64,000 bases of DNA, from positions 1 through 64,000 of the forward strand of contig JAQSYO010000018.1 in NCBI GenBank assembly GCA_029256105.1, read 5' to 3'. The translations under genes and the position numbers were made by a program. Below are positions 7,696 through 16,091 of this stretch, piece after piece; the stretch's first letter is position 1; each line of letters begins with the position of its first letter. The stretch comes from Herbinix sp. (GTDB lineage Bacteria > Bacillota > Clostridia > Lachnospirales > Lachnospiraceae). The notes under the pieces were generated by a model that saw only the letters and a program-made list of their open reading frames with translations, did no database searches and had not been told where the DNA came from.

Positions 7696-8679
7696 TTAAT
7701 CCTCCATGGTTCCCAAGAAATTAAAATTATACCGTTTCATCCTTCGAATGATAAGGAAGAAAAGTAATAATATTGCACCTCCAAATATGAGGTAGGTGTC
7801 TCTTAATCTAGGAAGAAGATCAAATCCAAAATTATGTCTGGGATAAGTTACCTGTCGAATAGGGGATAACCATCCACAGAGGATATTTGCTATGTATAAA
7901 CCATTGTCCTTTAATCCAAGGGTTACTTTTATCCATTCCGGATTTAATAAAAATCCAAACATATGAAAAGAAAATGCACTTGCAATTCCAGCAACTTGCC
8001 CCTTCCATAGGGTTATGATAAACATGATTAAAACAGTAACCAATACATACAACAGCATCAGCATAAAAATTGTAAGCATGCAAGAAATTGGTTTCGACAT
8101 CTCAAAGGTTTTAAGAACTGCAGGTACCGCTATTTTTTCACCAAACTTGGAATATGCTAATAGCGCTGCAGTTGGACTCCATATATTCCCGATAAAAGCA
8201 TTTTTCGAGCTCAGAATACATGTAATCATTAATATAAAAAGGGTAAATAGAAAGGTTGCACATAGGATATATAAAATCTGCCCTATCACCCATATCTTAA
8301 CTTTAATTCGAATCAGATAATAGGGTACTGCTCCGTCAAGAAAAGGCATATCAGCAAATAATAAAATTGCTGCCATTGCACATAGTAAAATAGACTCCCC
8401 ATCGCCAAATACCCAAATAAACGGTTCAAAAACCTGCAAGGAAGTACCATTTTCCAAACTAAAATTCATAACCTTCTCCGTTAAAAGAAAGCTTATGATA
8501 CCTGCAAGTAAGAAGGACATGACGATTCTTTTGTTCCTCTTCCATCTGCTAAAATGATACTGACAAACATACAAAACCTGAATAAAGCTATTCTGATGTG
8601 AATCATTTCTTCTGTCTGCGATACTCTTTAAATCTTTCTCAACAACATCATAGCCTATGACTGTTTTATTTTTTTCCAT
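7696..8679 (-). CDS. Multispan membrane protein, probable ABC permease subunit
   Basis: The 327-residue protein has a cytoplasmic amino end and about six to seven hydrophobic segments (near residues 53, 95, 130, 195, 215, 290). It has no recognisable enzyme motif. Its placement between a second membrane protein (25-bp overlap at the 5' side) and an ABC ATPase points to one half of an exporter channel. A single TM pair around residues 120-155, KIWVIGQILYILCATFLF, is typical of ABC-2 permeases. I cannot name the family with certainty. Confidence 0.6.
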   Translation of the reverse strand: MEKNKTVIGYDVVEKDLKSIADRRNDSHQNSFIQVLYVCQYHFSRWKRNKRIVMSFLLAGIISFLLTEKVMNFSLENGTSLQVFEPFIWVFGDGESILLCAMAAILLFADMPFLDGAVPYYLIRIKVKIWVIGQILYILCATFLFTLFILMITCILSSKNAFIGNIWSPTAALLAYSKFGEKIAVPAVLKTFEMSKPISCMLTIFMLMLLYVLVTVLIMFIITLWKGQVAGIASAFSFHMFGFLLNPEWIKVTLGLKDNGLYIANILCGWLSPIRQVTYPRHNFGFDLLPRLRDTYLIFGGAILLLFFLIIRRMKRYNFNFLGTMED

Positions 8680-9428
8680 ATGGCTACCCCCTCCAGTAAC
8701 TGGATAATAATACTGATTTCCAATATTAATACTATGATTCCTAGTGGATCTGCAGCGTCATAATGCTCCTGCAATAACCATTCTCTTGGATTTAAGACAT
8801 AAATATTCGGAGCATATCGAGTGAATATAATAATTAGTATGTAGTTAACTAGAAATGGTCCTCCATACGCCATATAGGCATTTCGATACCACACACCAAG
8901 CAAAGCACCCAAGCTACCCCAAAGATTTCCCATCAAGGATATGATTACGATATACTGACACACGCTTGTGAACAATTCAGCGGATTCCACTACATCTTTT
9001 GCTTCCATCGGACGAAAAACTAAGGATAACAAGCCTGTAATAATGACAGTTCCTAATAATATTCCCAAACCACTTGATAACCCTGTGGTTAGTACTTTAG
9101 ATATGACATAATTCTTTCTATCCGTACGCATTAAAAGCAGTTTGTCAAACCTTGATTTATATTCCTCCAGAAAATTACCACTATAGGATAATGTGCTTAA
9201 TATGGGGATAATAAAAATTGCTGTCTCCGATTTCAAAGCCTGTAAAACCATAGAATAGTGATAGCCTGCTGCCAGCCCTGTCTCCTTCATTTCCTTTGTT
9301 AGGAAGAATTTATCCCAGGTGCCTAGGATAACCATGATAATAGAACCCAATAAACAGATCAAAAACCGATTCGATATGATACCACGCTCTAGTTCAGAGC
9401 TGATAATTTTACGATTAATCATTTTCAT
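8655..9428 (-). CDS. Multispan membrane protein, probable ABC-2 type permease
   Basis: This 257-residue protein shows about six transmembrane segments. The first (about residues 20-38) is followed by an extracytoplasmic stretch, then spans near 70, 110, 155, 190 and 225. Residues 90-103 (EEYKSRFDKLLLMR) look like the cytoplasmic coupling helix of ABC-2 permeases. Its ATG shares one base with the stop of the lipoprotein gene (TAATG), and its 3' end overlaps the next permease gene, implying tight translational coupling in a lipoprotein-permease-permease-ATPase unit. Substrate unknown. Confidence 0.6.
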   Translation of the reverse strand: MKMINRKIISSELERGIISNRFLICLLGSIIMVILGTWDKFFLTKEMKETGLAAGYHYSMVLQALKSETAIFIIPILSTLSYSGNFLEEYKSRFDKLLLMRTDRKNYVISKVLTTGLSSGLGILLGTVIITGLLSLVFRPMEAKDVVESAELFTSVCQYIVIISLMGNLWGSLGALLGVWYRNAYMAYGGPFLVNYILIIIFTRYAPNIYVLNPREWLLQEHYDAADPLGIIVLILEISIIIQLLEGVAIWKKIKQS

Positions 9429-10819
9429 TAATACCCATATCTCCTATCTAAAATACTTCCATCGATTGCATTAATTGTCAGTAGACTTGATCTTCCATAC
9501 AAATCACTGATGTAATCCCAGGTTGGAACTAATGTAAATTCATCTTGTTTATCCTTATTCTTTACTCTCATCCACCCAAAACGTATTTCGTTAACATGGA
9601 TGGTAGTTGCCTCCTCTACATCAGCAAACTTTATTGCGACATGGTTCTTAAAGATATCTTCAATTTCACTATATTCCAGCAGTGTAACATTATCTGCCAG
9701 TACCTTACCAAGCTCCATAGGCGAATTCCATATAAATTGTTCCACTCCCTGATCCGTAATCCTAAAGTACATTTCTTCAAAGCCATAGGGGAGGGAATTT
9801 TGCTCCTCAACGGAATCACTCCCATTAAACATATCCGAGGTCTCCGTAATACCTACCACATTTCTGCTGTACTTAATTTCATAACCGATATAACTGCTTG
9901 ATCCTCCCTGTGATGGCATACCTTCCGCGATTTCATCCACGTAACTTACCGAATAGATATCCTCAATGCCTAACTGTTTCATTACCTCGTTGCATAAAAC
10001 GGTTGCTTCTTCTACACTATATTTGCAGGTATTTGGCATATCTGCTGCCTCTTTCCCATCCTGTTCCTCTATGTAATACTTCGAATTATAGTTTGATCCT
10101 GCTGCATTATCCATGTAAAAAGAAGTACCACAATAGCCAGCTCCTTTCTGCATGATGAAATGTCCTGTTGTCTCTCCGACTTTTCCCTGCGCAGAGAAAT
10201 ATTTCATGTCACCTCCAAAGGCATTTTCCTCATCTGCTTTCATCTTGAATTCTTTTATTGGTTCTCTCACCACACTTTCCGGTGCATTACTAATATAAGT
10301 CTGAAGCATTTCGATATAACTGTTGAATTTTTCACTGATCTTCTCTTTCTTTTCAGGAGCAACCTCATCATCCACAGTGAATTCTTCCGCCTGTGCTTGT
10401 GCTTTCGCTAATTCCTGTAATAGTTCATCCTTTGACATGTTTTCATAAGTAAGCTCCGGGTATAATTCACTGTCACCAAACAAAATCTTGCAAAGTTTAT
10501 TTATATCCTCATCCTCAAAATCTTTTCGAACAATTTCATAAACTGGGACCTTTGTAACCTCTGGAATAACTAAGTCTGCATTTACTAAAATATCCAACTT
10601 ATCACCCGGAAGTTTCACTTCAAATTCCCTTTTATCCTGTGCCTTCACCACGTCCTTTATTTCCTCCTGTGTGCTGTCTGCTTCACTATCTTGAATCACT
10701 TCATCTAAATTACCTTTATCCTTAATTACTTCCACTTTAGGCGTTGGTTGACAAGCGGTTAAACTCCCCATAAGGATTGCGACCAATGCCAACTTTTTTA
10801 TTACTCCTGACTTTATCAT
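9428..10819 (-). CDS. Lipoprotein of the exporter cluster (DUF6034-like)
   Basis: The 463-residue protein starts with a lipoprotein signal: basic start, hydrophobic core and the lipobox LTAC with Cys23 as the predicted lipidated residue. It would sit on the outer face of the membrane. An acidic, low-complexity segment (about residues 40-65) follows as a tether. The rest is a soluble mixed alpha/beta domain with no catalytic motif I recognise; overall it resembles the DUF6034 proteins found with ABC modules in Clostridia. It is the first gene of the lipoprotein-permease-permease-ATPase-surface protein unit. Its promoter region carries the 11-bp-spaced heptamers also found before the response-regulator gene, so it is likely the main regulated target. 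Confidence 0.65.
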   Translation of the reverse strand: MIKSGVIKKLALVAILMGSLTACQPTPKVEVIKDKGNLDEVIQDSEADSTQEEIKDVVKAQDKREFEVKLPGDKLDILVNADLVIPEVTKVPVYEIVRKDFEDEDINKLCKILFGDSELYPELTYENMSKDELLQELAKAQAQAEEFTVDDEVAPEKKEKISEKFNSYIEMLQTYISNAPESVVREPIKEFKMKADEENAFGGDMKYFSAQGKVGETTGHFIMQKGAGYCGTSFYMDNAAGSNYNSKYYIEEQDGKEAADMPNTCKYSVEEATVLCNEVMKQLGIEDIYSVSYVDEIAEGMPSQGGSSSYIGYEIKYSRNVVGITETSDMFNGSDSVEEQNSLPYGFEEMYFRITDQGVEQFIWNSPMELGKVLADNVTLLEYSEIEDIFKNHVAIKFADVEEATTIHVNEIRFGWMRVKNKDKQDEFTLVPTWDYISDLYGRSSLLTINAIDGSILDRRYGY

Positions 10820-10875
10820 AATGCTCTCCTTTCAATACGAATGAACTAAAGTTATTGTACTGATTAACTATAACA

Positions 10876-10912
10876 ATGGAATGCATCCAAATTGCATCTC
10901 TTTTGCTTATCA
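10876..10912 (-). promoter_or_regulatory. Candidate operator of the OmpR-type regulator upstream of the lipoprotein gene
   Basis: Read on the minus strand, GATGCAA-TTTG-GATGCAT gives two heptamers 11 bp apart. A weaker TAAGCAA lies one more 11-bp step upstream. The 25 bases from the first heptamer onward match the region upstream of the response-regulator gene (13,996-14,024) at 21 positions. A TATAGT -10-like hexamer follows. Direct heptamers at one helical turn are the usual binding pattern for OmpR/PhoB-family dimers. Confidence 0.65.
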
Positions 10913-10918
10913 TCCCAT

Positions 10919-10954
10919 AAAAAAAGAGGATGTTATCAAAACAACCTCTTTCAT
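10919..10954 (-). terminator. Intrinsic terminator after the sensor kinase/264-aa protein genes
   Basis: On the minus strand AAAGAGG...CCTCTTT forms a stem, extended by TGTT/AACA pairing, and is followed by a run of T. It lies 55-90 bases past the stop of the 11008-11802 gene. It separates the regulator operon from the lipoprotein operon, so the two are independent transcripts. Confidence 0.8.
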
Positions 10955-11007
10955 CATTTATAGATTTTACAACATTTTTCCTTACAAATGCTTTCCGAAC
11001 TCAAACT

Positions 11008-11802
11008 TTATTGTCCATTTATCTTTTGATAATCCTCCGTAGAATAATCAAAACCAAAATAATATTGATTTGGATATATATGAACCGAACATTTGAATTG
11101 CTTATTTTTCTCCTCGACTATTATATTAAGATGAACTCCATTGTCTGCCCAATATTTACCATTATTTATTACTGACTTATATAGCAGTTCATCTGTAAGT
11201 TCATAACTAACAATATTAACTCCATAATATTCGCTTAATTTATGAATAAAGTTCTCTGTATCTGCTGTTATATCCGTATTTACGATTATATCTCTATTAT
11301 TTGATCCCTTCTGCATAAAACTCAATATTTTTCCTGTTTCATCGTCCAGGTTGATCACAAGAGCACCATTATCATTACTAATCATTGCCGTCCACACAAT
11401 CATCGATTTTGTCGGCTCCTCGGTACTGATATAAAAATTCAATTCCGTTGTGATCGTATCCGTATCAAATTCAAAATTGAAATCCTGTATAATCCCCATG
11501 TCCTTTAATTGACTAATCTCTCTCTTACATACTTTTCTAATCTCCTCTTCTTTTAAATACTTTCCCTGACTTATTATAATTGTATCCGAAGTATTCTTCA
11601 TATTAGCAAATAGCTCCAGCTTTTCTAACATTGTCATCTGCTGATTGTGTTCTATTTTTGTTTCCTCGATTTCTTCCAGGTTGATGGATCCAATCATTTG
11701 CTTATCCTTCCATTTTGAAAGCTCTGAGGGAAAGAATAAACAGATCAATGCTATTTCTAGAGAAATCAAGGTCATCAGGATATATTTCATTGCTTTTTTC
11801 AT
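11008..11802 (-). CDS. Single-pass membrane protein of unknown function, coupled to a sensor kinase
   Basis: This 264-residue protein has one amino-terminal transmembrane segment (about residues 7-24) and a large extracytoplasmic domain with no signature motif I know. It starts inside the stop of the histidine-kinase gene (ATGA overlap), so it is co-translated with the kinase. Its position in a regulator-kinase-this protein operon suggests an accessory sensor or signal-binding partner for the kinase, comparable in layout to auxiliary proteins of envelope-stress systems. That role is inference only. A strong terminator follows. Confidence 0.6.
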   Translation of the reverse strand: MKKAMKYILMTLISLEIALICLFFPSELSKWKDKQMIGSINLEEIEETKIEHNQQMTMLEKLELFANMKNTSDTIIISQGKYLKEEEIRKVCKREISQLKDMGIIQDFNFEFDTDTITTELNFYISTEEPTKSMIVWTAMISNDNGALVINLDDETGKILSFMQKGSNNRDIIVNTDITADTENFIHKLSEYYGVNIVSYELTDELLYKSVINNGKYWADNGVHLNIIVEEKNKQFKCSVHIYPNQYYFGFDYSTEDYQKINGQ

Positions 11803-13211
11803 ACTTCACCATCCTTCAAAAACAGATGTACAATCGTACCTTCGCCTTCAATGCTATCAAATTCCATCTTACCATGATGCCTTTTTATAATTTCAGCACA
11901 TATCGCAAGTCCTAATCCTGCACCGCCTTGCTCTCTTGCCCTTGATTTATCTACCATATAGAAGGCGTCTGTGATTCTGGAAAGTTCCTCTTTCGGAATT
12001 CCTTTTCCGCTATCTTGAATATAGATACTATATCCACCATTTTCTTTTTTACCTCGAATTGTAATCGTCCCAATTCCATCAATCGCCTTTTTTCCATTGT
12101 CGATTAAATTAATAATTACTGTCTTGATTAAATCCGGTTCCAGTAATAAAACTGCATCTTCTAGCATTACTTGAAATGTAATATTCTCTTTTATCAGAAT
12201 CGGATAAATTAATCCTTTCACTTCCTCCAAAAGTTGCCTTACGTTGACTTTTTTTAATTCCATCTCCTGCTTCTGCATCACTATCATTTCCAGTAATTTT
12301 AGAGAAAGTGCCCCCAAACGGTTTCCTTCCTTCACTATATAATTAGCGGACATCACGGTCATTTCCGGAGAAAGCTTTTGAGAACGGATAATATCAGCAT
12401 ATCCGATTATAGAGGTAAGTGGGGTTTTGAGTTCATGGGCAAAGCTGCCGATAAAATCTTCCTGCCTATGGGTAATATCCTGTAATTCATTGATCTTATT
12501 TTCGAGGCTATCCGTCATTCGGTTAAAATCCTGCGCCAATCTTCCGATTTCATCTTTACTATTAATTCTTACCCGTTCATGTAAACTCCCATTTGATATT
12601 TTATGAGCAACTCTTGATACTTTATTAATAGGATAAGTAATCCACAAGGAAATCAGATAGCTGATTAAACCATTGACTATAATAAGTACGAATAAGATTT
12701 TTTTATAGACATTAAATTGTCCCTCCCTCTCCTCGTATAAAGAAGTTATATCTCGAAAGCTTTCCAAATAATATTTTTGCTTTGAGACAATAAGGATACA
12801 AGCAGTTTGAATATAATAACCATTCTTATCTTTTAAGATGGTATAGCCTCTGGTATTTGCGGATATCTTGCCTAAAAGGGCTGTTCCAAATTCCATTTTG
12901 TTACTTTCGTACAGCTTATCAAAATTTTGATTACTGACCCGAATCTGTGTATCATCACCACGGATATTTTTAGCCATGGTTTTTGAGATATCGATTATGA
13001 CATTCTCCTTAATTGTATTCTCGCCGCCAGATATCGCCGATAATGCTGTGGCAAAAGAATACTGAATTATTTTATTTTCTTCCTTTGCACTATCGATCTC
13101 CCTATTATATACCGATTGAAAAAGTGTCGTTATTAAGAGGTATCCACCGACACTGAAGGTAATGAGCATCATGATAATCGTACTGAAGAATACCTTCCAA
13201 GAAAAATTCAT
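11799..13211 (-). CDS. Sensor histidine kinase (HAMP-HisKA-HATPase)
   Basis: A membrane kinase of about 470 residues, starting at the ATG at 13211 behind GGAAGGTG (an upstream in-frame start at 13265 has no good ribosome site). An amino-terminal transmembrane helix and a second near residue 185 enclose an extracellular sensor domain of about 150 residues. HAMP follows (about residues 205-255), then HisKA with the phospho-acceptor in SFAHELKTPLTS, and HATPase with N-box DNGKKAID, G1 DSGKGIP and G2 GGAGLGLAI. It would phosphorylate the OmpR-type regulator encoded just upstream and shares an operon with the 264-residue membrane protein. Signal unknown; envelope stress or a surface-active agent is plausible given the linked exporter genes. 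Confidence 0.9.
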   Translation of the reverse strand: MNFSWKVFFSTIIMMLITFSVGGYLLITTLFQSVYNREIDSAKEENKIIQYSFATALSAISGGENTIKENVIIDISKTMAKNIRGDDTQIRVSNQNFDKLYESNKMEFGTALLGKISANTRGYTILKDKNGYYIQTACILIVSKQKYYLESFRDITSLYEEREGQFNVYKKILFVLIIVNGLISYLISLWITYPINKVSRVAHKISNGSLHERVRINSKDEIGRLAQDFNRMTDSLENKINELQDITHRQEDFIGSFAHELKTPLTSIIGYADIIRSQKLSPEMTVMSANYIVKEGNRLGALSLKLLEMIVMQKQEMELKKVNVRQLLEEVKGLIYPILIKENITFQVMLEDAVLLLEPDLIKTVIINLIDNGKKAIDGIGTITIRGKKENGGYSIYIQDSGKGIPKEELSRITDAFYMVDKSRAREQGGAGLGLAICAEIIKRHHGKMEFDSIEGEGTIVHLFLKDGEV

Positions 13212-13305
13212 CCCTTCACCACACCTTCCGTAAAATATTATATCTATCATTCTTAATAAACCCAACCCAATTAAAATTTAAATACCAAATCGATTTCATT
13301 ATATA

Positions 13306-13959
13306 TTATATTTCCAAACGATATCCAATTTTATAGACAGTTGTTATTTTATCTTCCCAACCTATTTTTTTACGCATCCTCTGAACATGTAGATCCACGG
13401 TACGACTGTCACCCATATAATCATTTTCCCATATCTTCTCATAAATCGTTTCACGAAACAATGCGATGTTTTTATTCTGTATAAATAAAAGTAATAATTC
13501 ATATTCTTTTTTCGTCAAACTCACAACAATTCCATTTTTTTTAACCAGCCGTGATAATGTATCGATATCTAGATCATCAAGTATAATTCTTGTTTCCGTT
13601 TTATGATATCGCCGAAGCACCGTTTCTACTCTGGCCAGTAGCTCAATAATCTCAAAAGGTTTTACTAAATAGTCATCTGCTCCTAATCTCAGACCTTTTA
13701 CTCTGTCGGTTACAGAGGCTTTTGCAGTAATAAAAATAACTGGAGTACCCATAGGTTTGATATATTCTAAAAGCTCATACCCGTCCACCTTTGGCAACAT
13801 GATATCAAGTAATATCAAATCATAATTTGTTATTTCAATTTTATCCGCAGCCTGTAGCCCATCATAAGCGCATTCGCACAGATAACCGGCACTGGTGAGA
13901 CTGATATTTATTAAATTTGATATTGCCTTTTCATCTTCTACTATTAAGATCTTATGCAT
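13306..13959 (-). CDS. OmpR-family response regulator
   Basis: The 217-residue protein has a receiver domain (residues 1-115) with the acidic pair EDE near residue 8, phospho-acceptor Asp in LLDIMLPKVDG (about residue 53), a conserved Thr in FITAKA and Lys in YLVKPFE. A winged-helix DNA-binding domain follows (about residues 125-215, including SRTVDLHVQRMRKKIG). It pairs with the histidine kinase gene 94 bp downstream of it. Direct repeats with 11-bp period lie just upstream of this gene and of the lipoprotein gene, which suggests it controls itself and the exporter cluster. Confidence 0.92.
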   Translation of the reverse strand: MHKILIVEDEKAISNLINISLTSAGYLCECAYDGLQAADKIEITNYDLILLDIMLPKVDGYELLEYIKPMGTPVIFITAKASVTDRVKGLRLGADDYLVKPFEIIELLARVETVLRRYHKTETRIILDDLDIDTLSRLVKKNGIVVSLTKKEYELLLLFIQNKNIALFRETIYEKIWENDYMGDSRTVDLHVQRMRKKIGWEDKITTVYKIGYRLEI

Positions 13960-13992
13960 TTTTTCATCACCTTTTTATTCTTTCTTAGCAAT

Positions 13993-14031
13993 AGATTACA
14001 TCCAAATTGTATCATAGTTGTATCATGAATT
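13993..14031 (-). promoter_or_regulatory. Candidate operator: three 11-bp-spaced heptamers upstream of the response regulator
   Basis: On the minus strand the sequence reads GATACAA-CTAT-GATACAA-TTTG-GATGTAA: three 7-mers separated by 4 bases, i.e. one per helical turn. The last two units match the site before the lipoprotein gene. The site lies 35-70 bp upstream of the regulator's ATG, consistent with autoregulation. Confidence 0.7.
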
Positions 14032-14098
14032 ATAGGGAGGTCTTATGAGGAGATAATATTTGAGTATTTTAGATTTCAAATAATGAAATTATTTGGTT

Positions 14099-14200
14099 GA
14101 ATTGCGGATTGCTGTACGGATTGTTTTCGGATTGTTTTACGAATTGTTATACGAATTGTTTTCGGACTGTTTTACGGATTATTTTACGGATTATTTTGAG
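14099..14200. repeat. Degenerate 12-14-bp tandem repeats (TTTTACGGATTG-like)
   Basis: About eight imperfect copies of a TTTTACGGATTG/TTTTCGGATTG unit run head to tail upstream of the two-component operon. Nothing else is visible in this stretch apart from the terminator that follows at 14290. Confidence 0.8.
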
Positions 14201-14289
14201 ATAATAAAATGAAATCACGGACGTAATAATTATTACGGATAATGGCGTTTACGGCTATCCATCATGGGTCTTTTACTTTGCAAACAGCG

Positions 14290-14319
14290 AAAAAGATCAC
14301 AAAAACACATGATCTTTTT
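14290..14319. terminator. Intrinsic terminator after the YbaK-like gene
   Basis: AAAAAGATCA pairs with TGATCTTTTT around a 10-base loop. It is placed 22 bp beyond the stop of the minus-strand YbaK-like gene. Confidence 0.85.
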
Positions 14320-14340
14320 CTCTGTATTATCGACTATAGC

Positions 14341-14808
14341 TTATGTTATATCACATAGCATTATATCAATATATTCAATTAAAGCTTCTCTAGGTATACA
14401 TAATTGGCATCCCCGTACACCTGCACTAATAGTAATCTCATCAAATAAAATTGCTGTTTCGTCCATATAAGTGGGAAATTTCTTCTTCATACCAATGGGG
14501 GAGCAGCCACCTCTGATATAACCAGTGGTTCCAAGCAAATCTTTTACATGAAGCATCTCAATCTTTTTATCACCTATTATAATTGCTGCTTTTTTTAAAT
14601 CCAGTTCAAGATTAACCGGAATACAAAATACTACAATGCCCCTCTTCTCTCCCCTTGCGACCAAAGTCTTAAAGACTTGATCCGCAGGCATTCCGATTAA
14701 TTCTGCTACATGCTCCCCAGCAAGATTATCTTCATCAACTTCATACTCGATTGCTTTATAAGAAATTCCTGCCTGATCCAGCAGGCGCATTACATTTGTT
14801 TTAATCAT
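14341..14808 (-). CDS. ybaK: YbaK/EbsC-family Cys-tRNA(Pro)-type deacylase
   Basis: The 155-residue protein matches the YbaK family throughout: GMPADQVFKTLV (about residues 39-50), the KKAAIIIGDKKIEM segment, and LLGTTGYIRGGCSPIGMKKK (about residues 90-109), which carries the conserved GYxxGGxSPxG active-site loop. The family hydrolyses mischarged tRNA, typically Cys-tRNA(Pro), and protects translation fidelity. Length is normal. It stands alone between a terminator and a tandem-repeat array, inside the block that separates rng from rplU. Confidence 0.9.
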   Translation of the reverse strand: MIKTNVMRLLDQAGISYKAIEYEVDEDNLAGEHVAELIGMPADQVFKTLVARGEKRGIVVFCIPVNLELDLKKAAIIIGDKKIEMLHVKDLLGTTGYIRGGCSPIGMKKKFPTYMDETAILFDEITISAGVRGCQLCIPREALIEYIDIMLCDIT

Positions 14809-14832
14809 ATCATATAACCTTCTTATTCTTAG

Positions 14833-15065
14833 TCGTATCTTAATACCTATGCTTTATCTCATCTTAATTCCTTAACTTTATCACATCCTAATGCTTTTGC
14901 TTTATCTCCTCTTAATGTTTTGCTTTATTTCATCTTAATGCTTTTATATTATCGTATCTTAATGTTATACATTATCGTATCTTAATGCTTTTGCTGTATC
15001 ACATCTTAATGCTTTTACTGTATCGCATCTTAATGCTTTTGCTGTATCTTGTCTTAATGCGTTTC
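14833..15065. repeat. ~24-bp tandem repeat array (GCTTTTGCTGTATCGCATCTTAAT-like, about ten copies)
   Basis: Units of about 24 bp, with TATC-x3-TCTTAATGCTTTTG as the constant part, are repeated roughly ten times. The copies are most alike at the right end and drift towards the left. The array occupies the 5' region of the YbaK-like gene and reaches the end of the CPBP protease remnant. Confidence 0.85.
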
Positions 15066-15079
15066 CATTATTTCTAAAA

Positions 15080-15923
15080 CTATTTTCTGTAATATAAAAA
15101 TTCAGAATCAACTCTACTATAATACATCCCATAAAGCATGAAAAATAATACCGGGAGCCAGGTTTTCGTTTTATAATATAATTTACAAAAAATAAAACCT
15201 GCCATCATCTGCGCCACCGTAGGAACAAAACAAAACACGCCTAAATTAGTATAGTAACTATAATGTGTTATCCCAAACAAAATGGATTGTATCAAGTTTG
15301 TCTGTAATTTATTAAGTCCTAATCCTTGTAAGCCTGTAACCAATAGCCCACGATATAAAAATTCTTCAAAAAATGCCGGATAAATTAAAGTAATCCCTGA
15401 GTTAATAAGCAATGGTATTATATTTTGTAAAAATTTATTATCATGGTTTAAAGCTATATTTTGTTGTATTGGTAATGAACTTTGGTATATAGGTTATAAC
15501 AAAAAGAATACACATGTAAAGAAACGATTTTTTCGTTATACTAAAATGAAATATTTTAATTGTTATTCCCCAATAGTAGCCAAATATCCCTACATACCAC
15601 AACCAACTACGATTGTTCTGGTTCCACCAATGATATTTAACTCCTATACTCACCATTATAGTTAGCACTACATATACAATCAAAAATGGATATATCGCCT
15701 TTTTATTCGACGGTATCTCATTTTCCGTTTTATACCTTCGAAATAAGATCTCGATTACAATATAATATAATACAATCCCAATCATATACATAATACCATT
15801 TTTTAAAGTAATGAAATTATAACCAAGTTTACTTACAAAGACAACATAAATCAAATAAATTAGATATATAAGTAGGAAAATGGATAGCACTCCAAATTCT
15901 TTTAATGTTCTCAGAACTTTCAT
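15080..15923 (-). pseudogene. CPBP (CAAX/Abi-type) intramembrane protease gene, broken by a frameshift
   Basis: The first 160 codons (15923-15441) encode about five transmembrane segments and end at TGA. The remainder continues in another frame. That frame is open upstream from before the stop (reading ...NIALNHDNKFLQ), and carries the family's catalytic motifs FFEEFLYRG (EExxxR) and, later, FGITHY. Together the parts give about 280 residues, the usual length for CPBP-family metalloproteases, which cleave near the membrane surface and are often linked to bacteriocin immunity or secretion. A single indel between about 15,440 and 15,475 would join them. The tail alone (15412-15080) has only TTG as a possible start and lacks the first helices. 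A sequencing error is the alternative. Confidence 0.7.
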
Positions 15924-15989
15924 AAATACTCCCCCAGAATGTATCCAAATAATAATTCGTTATCCCCTAACCTTAAGATAGTATAAATG

Positions 15990-16023
15990 AAAAGAGAGGA
16001 AATGGCAACATTTTCCTCTCTTT
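15990..16023. terminator. Intrinsic terminator of the rng operon
   Basis: AAAGAGAGGAAA pairs with TTTCCTCTCTTT around a short loop, about 70 bp past the rng stop on the minus strand. It closes the radical-SAM/rng transcript before the accessory block. Confidence 0.85.
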
Positions 16024-16091
16024 ATTTATCTGATTTGCCGTATGCAAAATTGTAATATACTACTAAATCCACTAATACACGTTGTATTTAA

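Noticed and set aside
453..15923. Prophage or integrative element in the block between rplU and rng
   Set aside because: No integrase, transposase, relaxase, phage structural gene or tRNA attachment site is visible.
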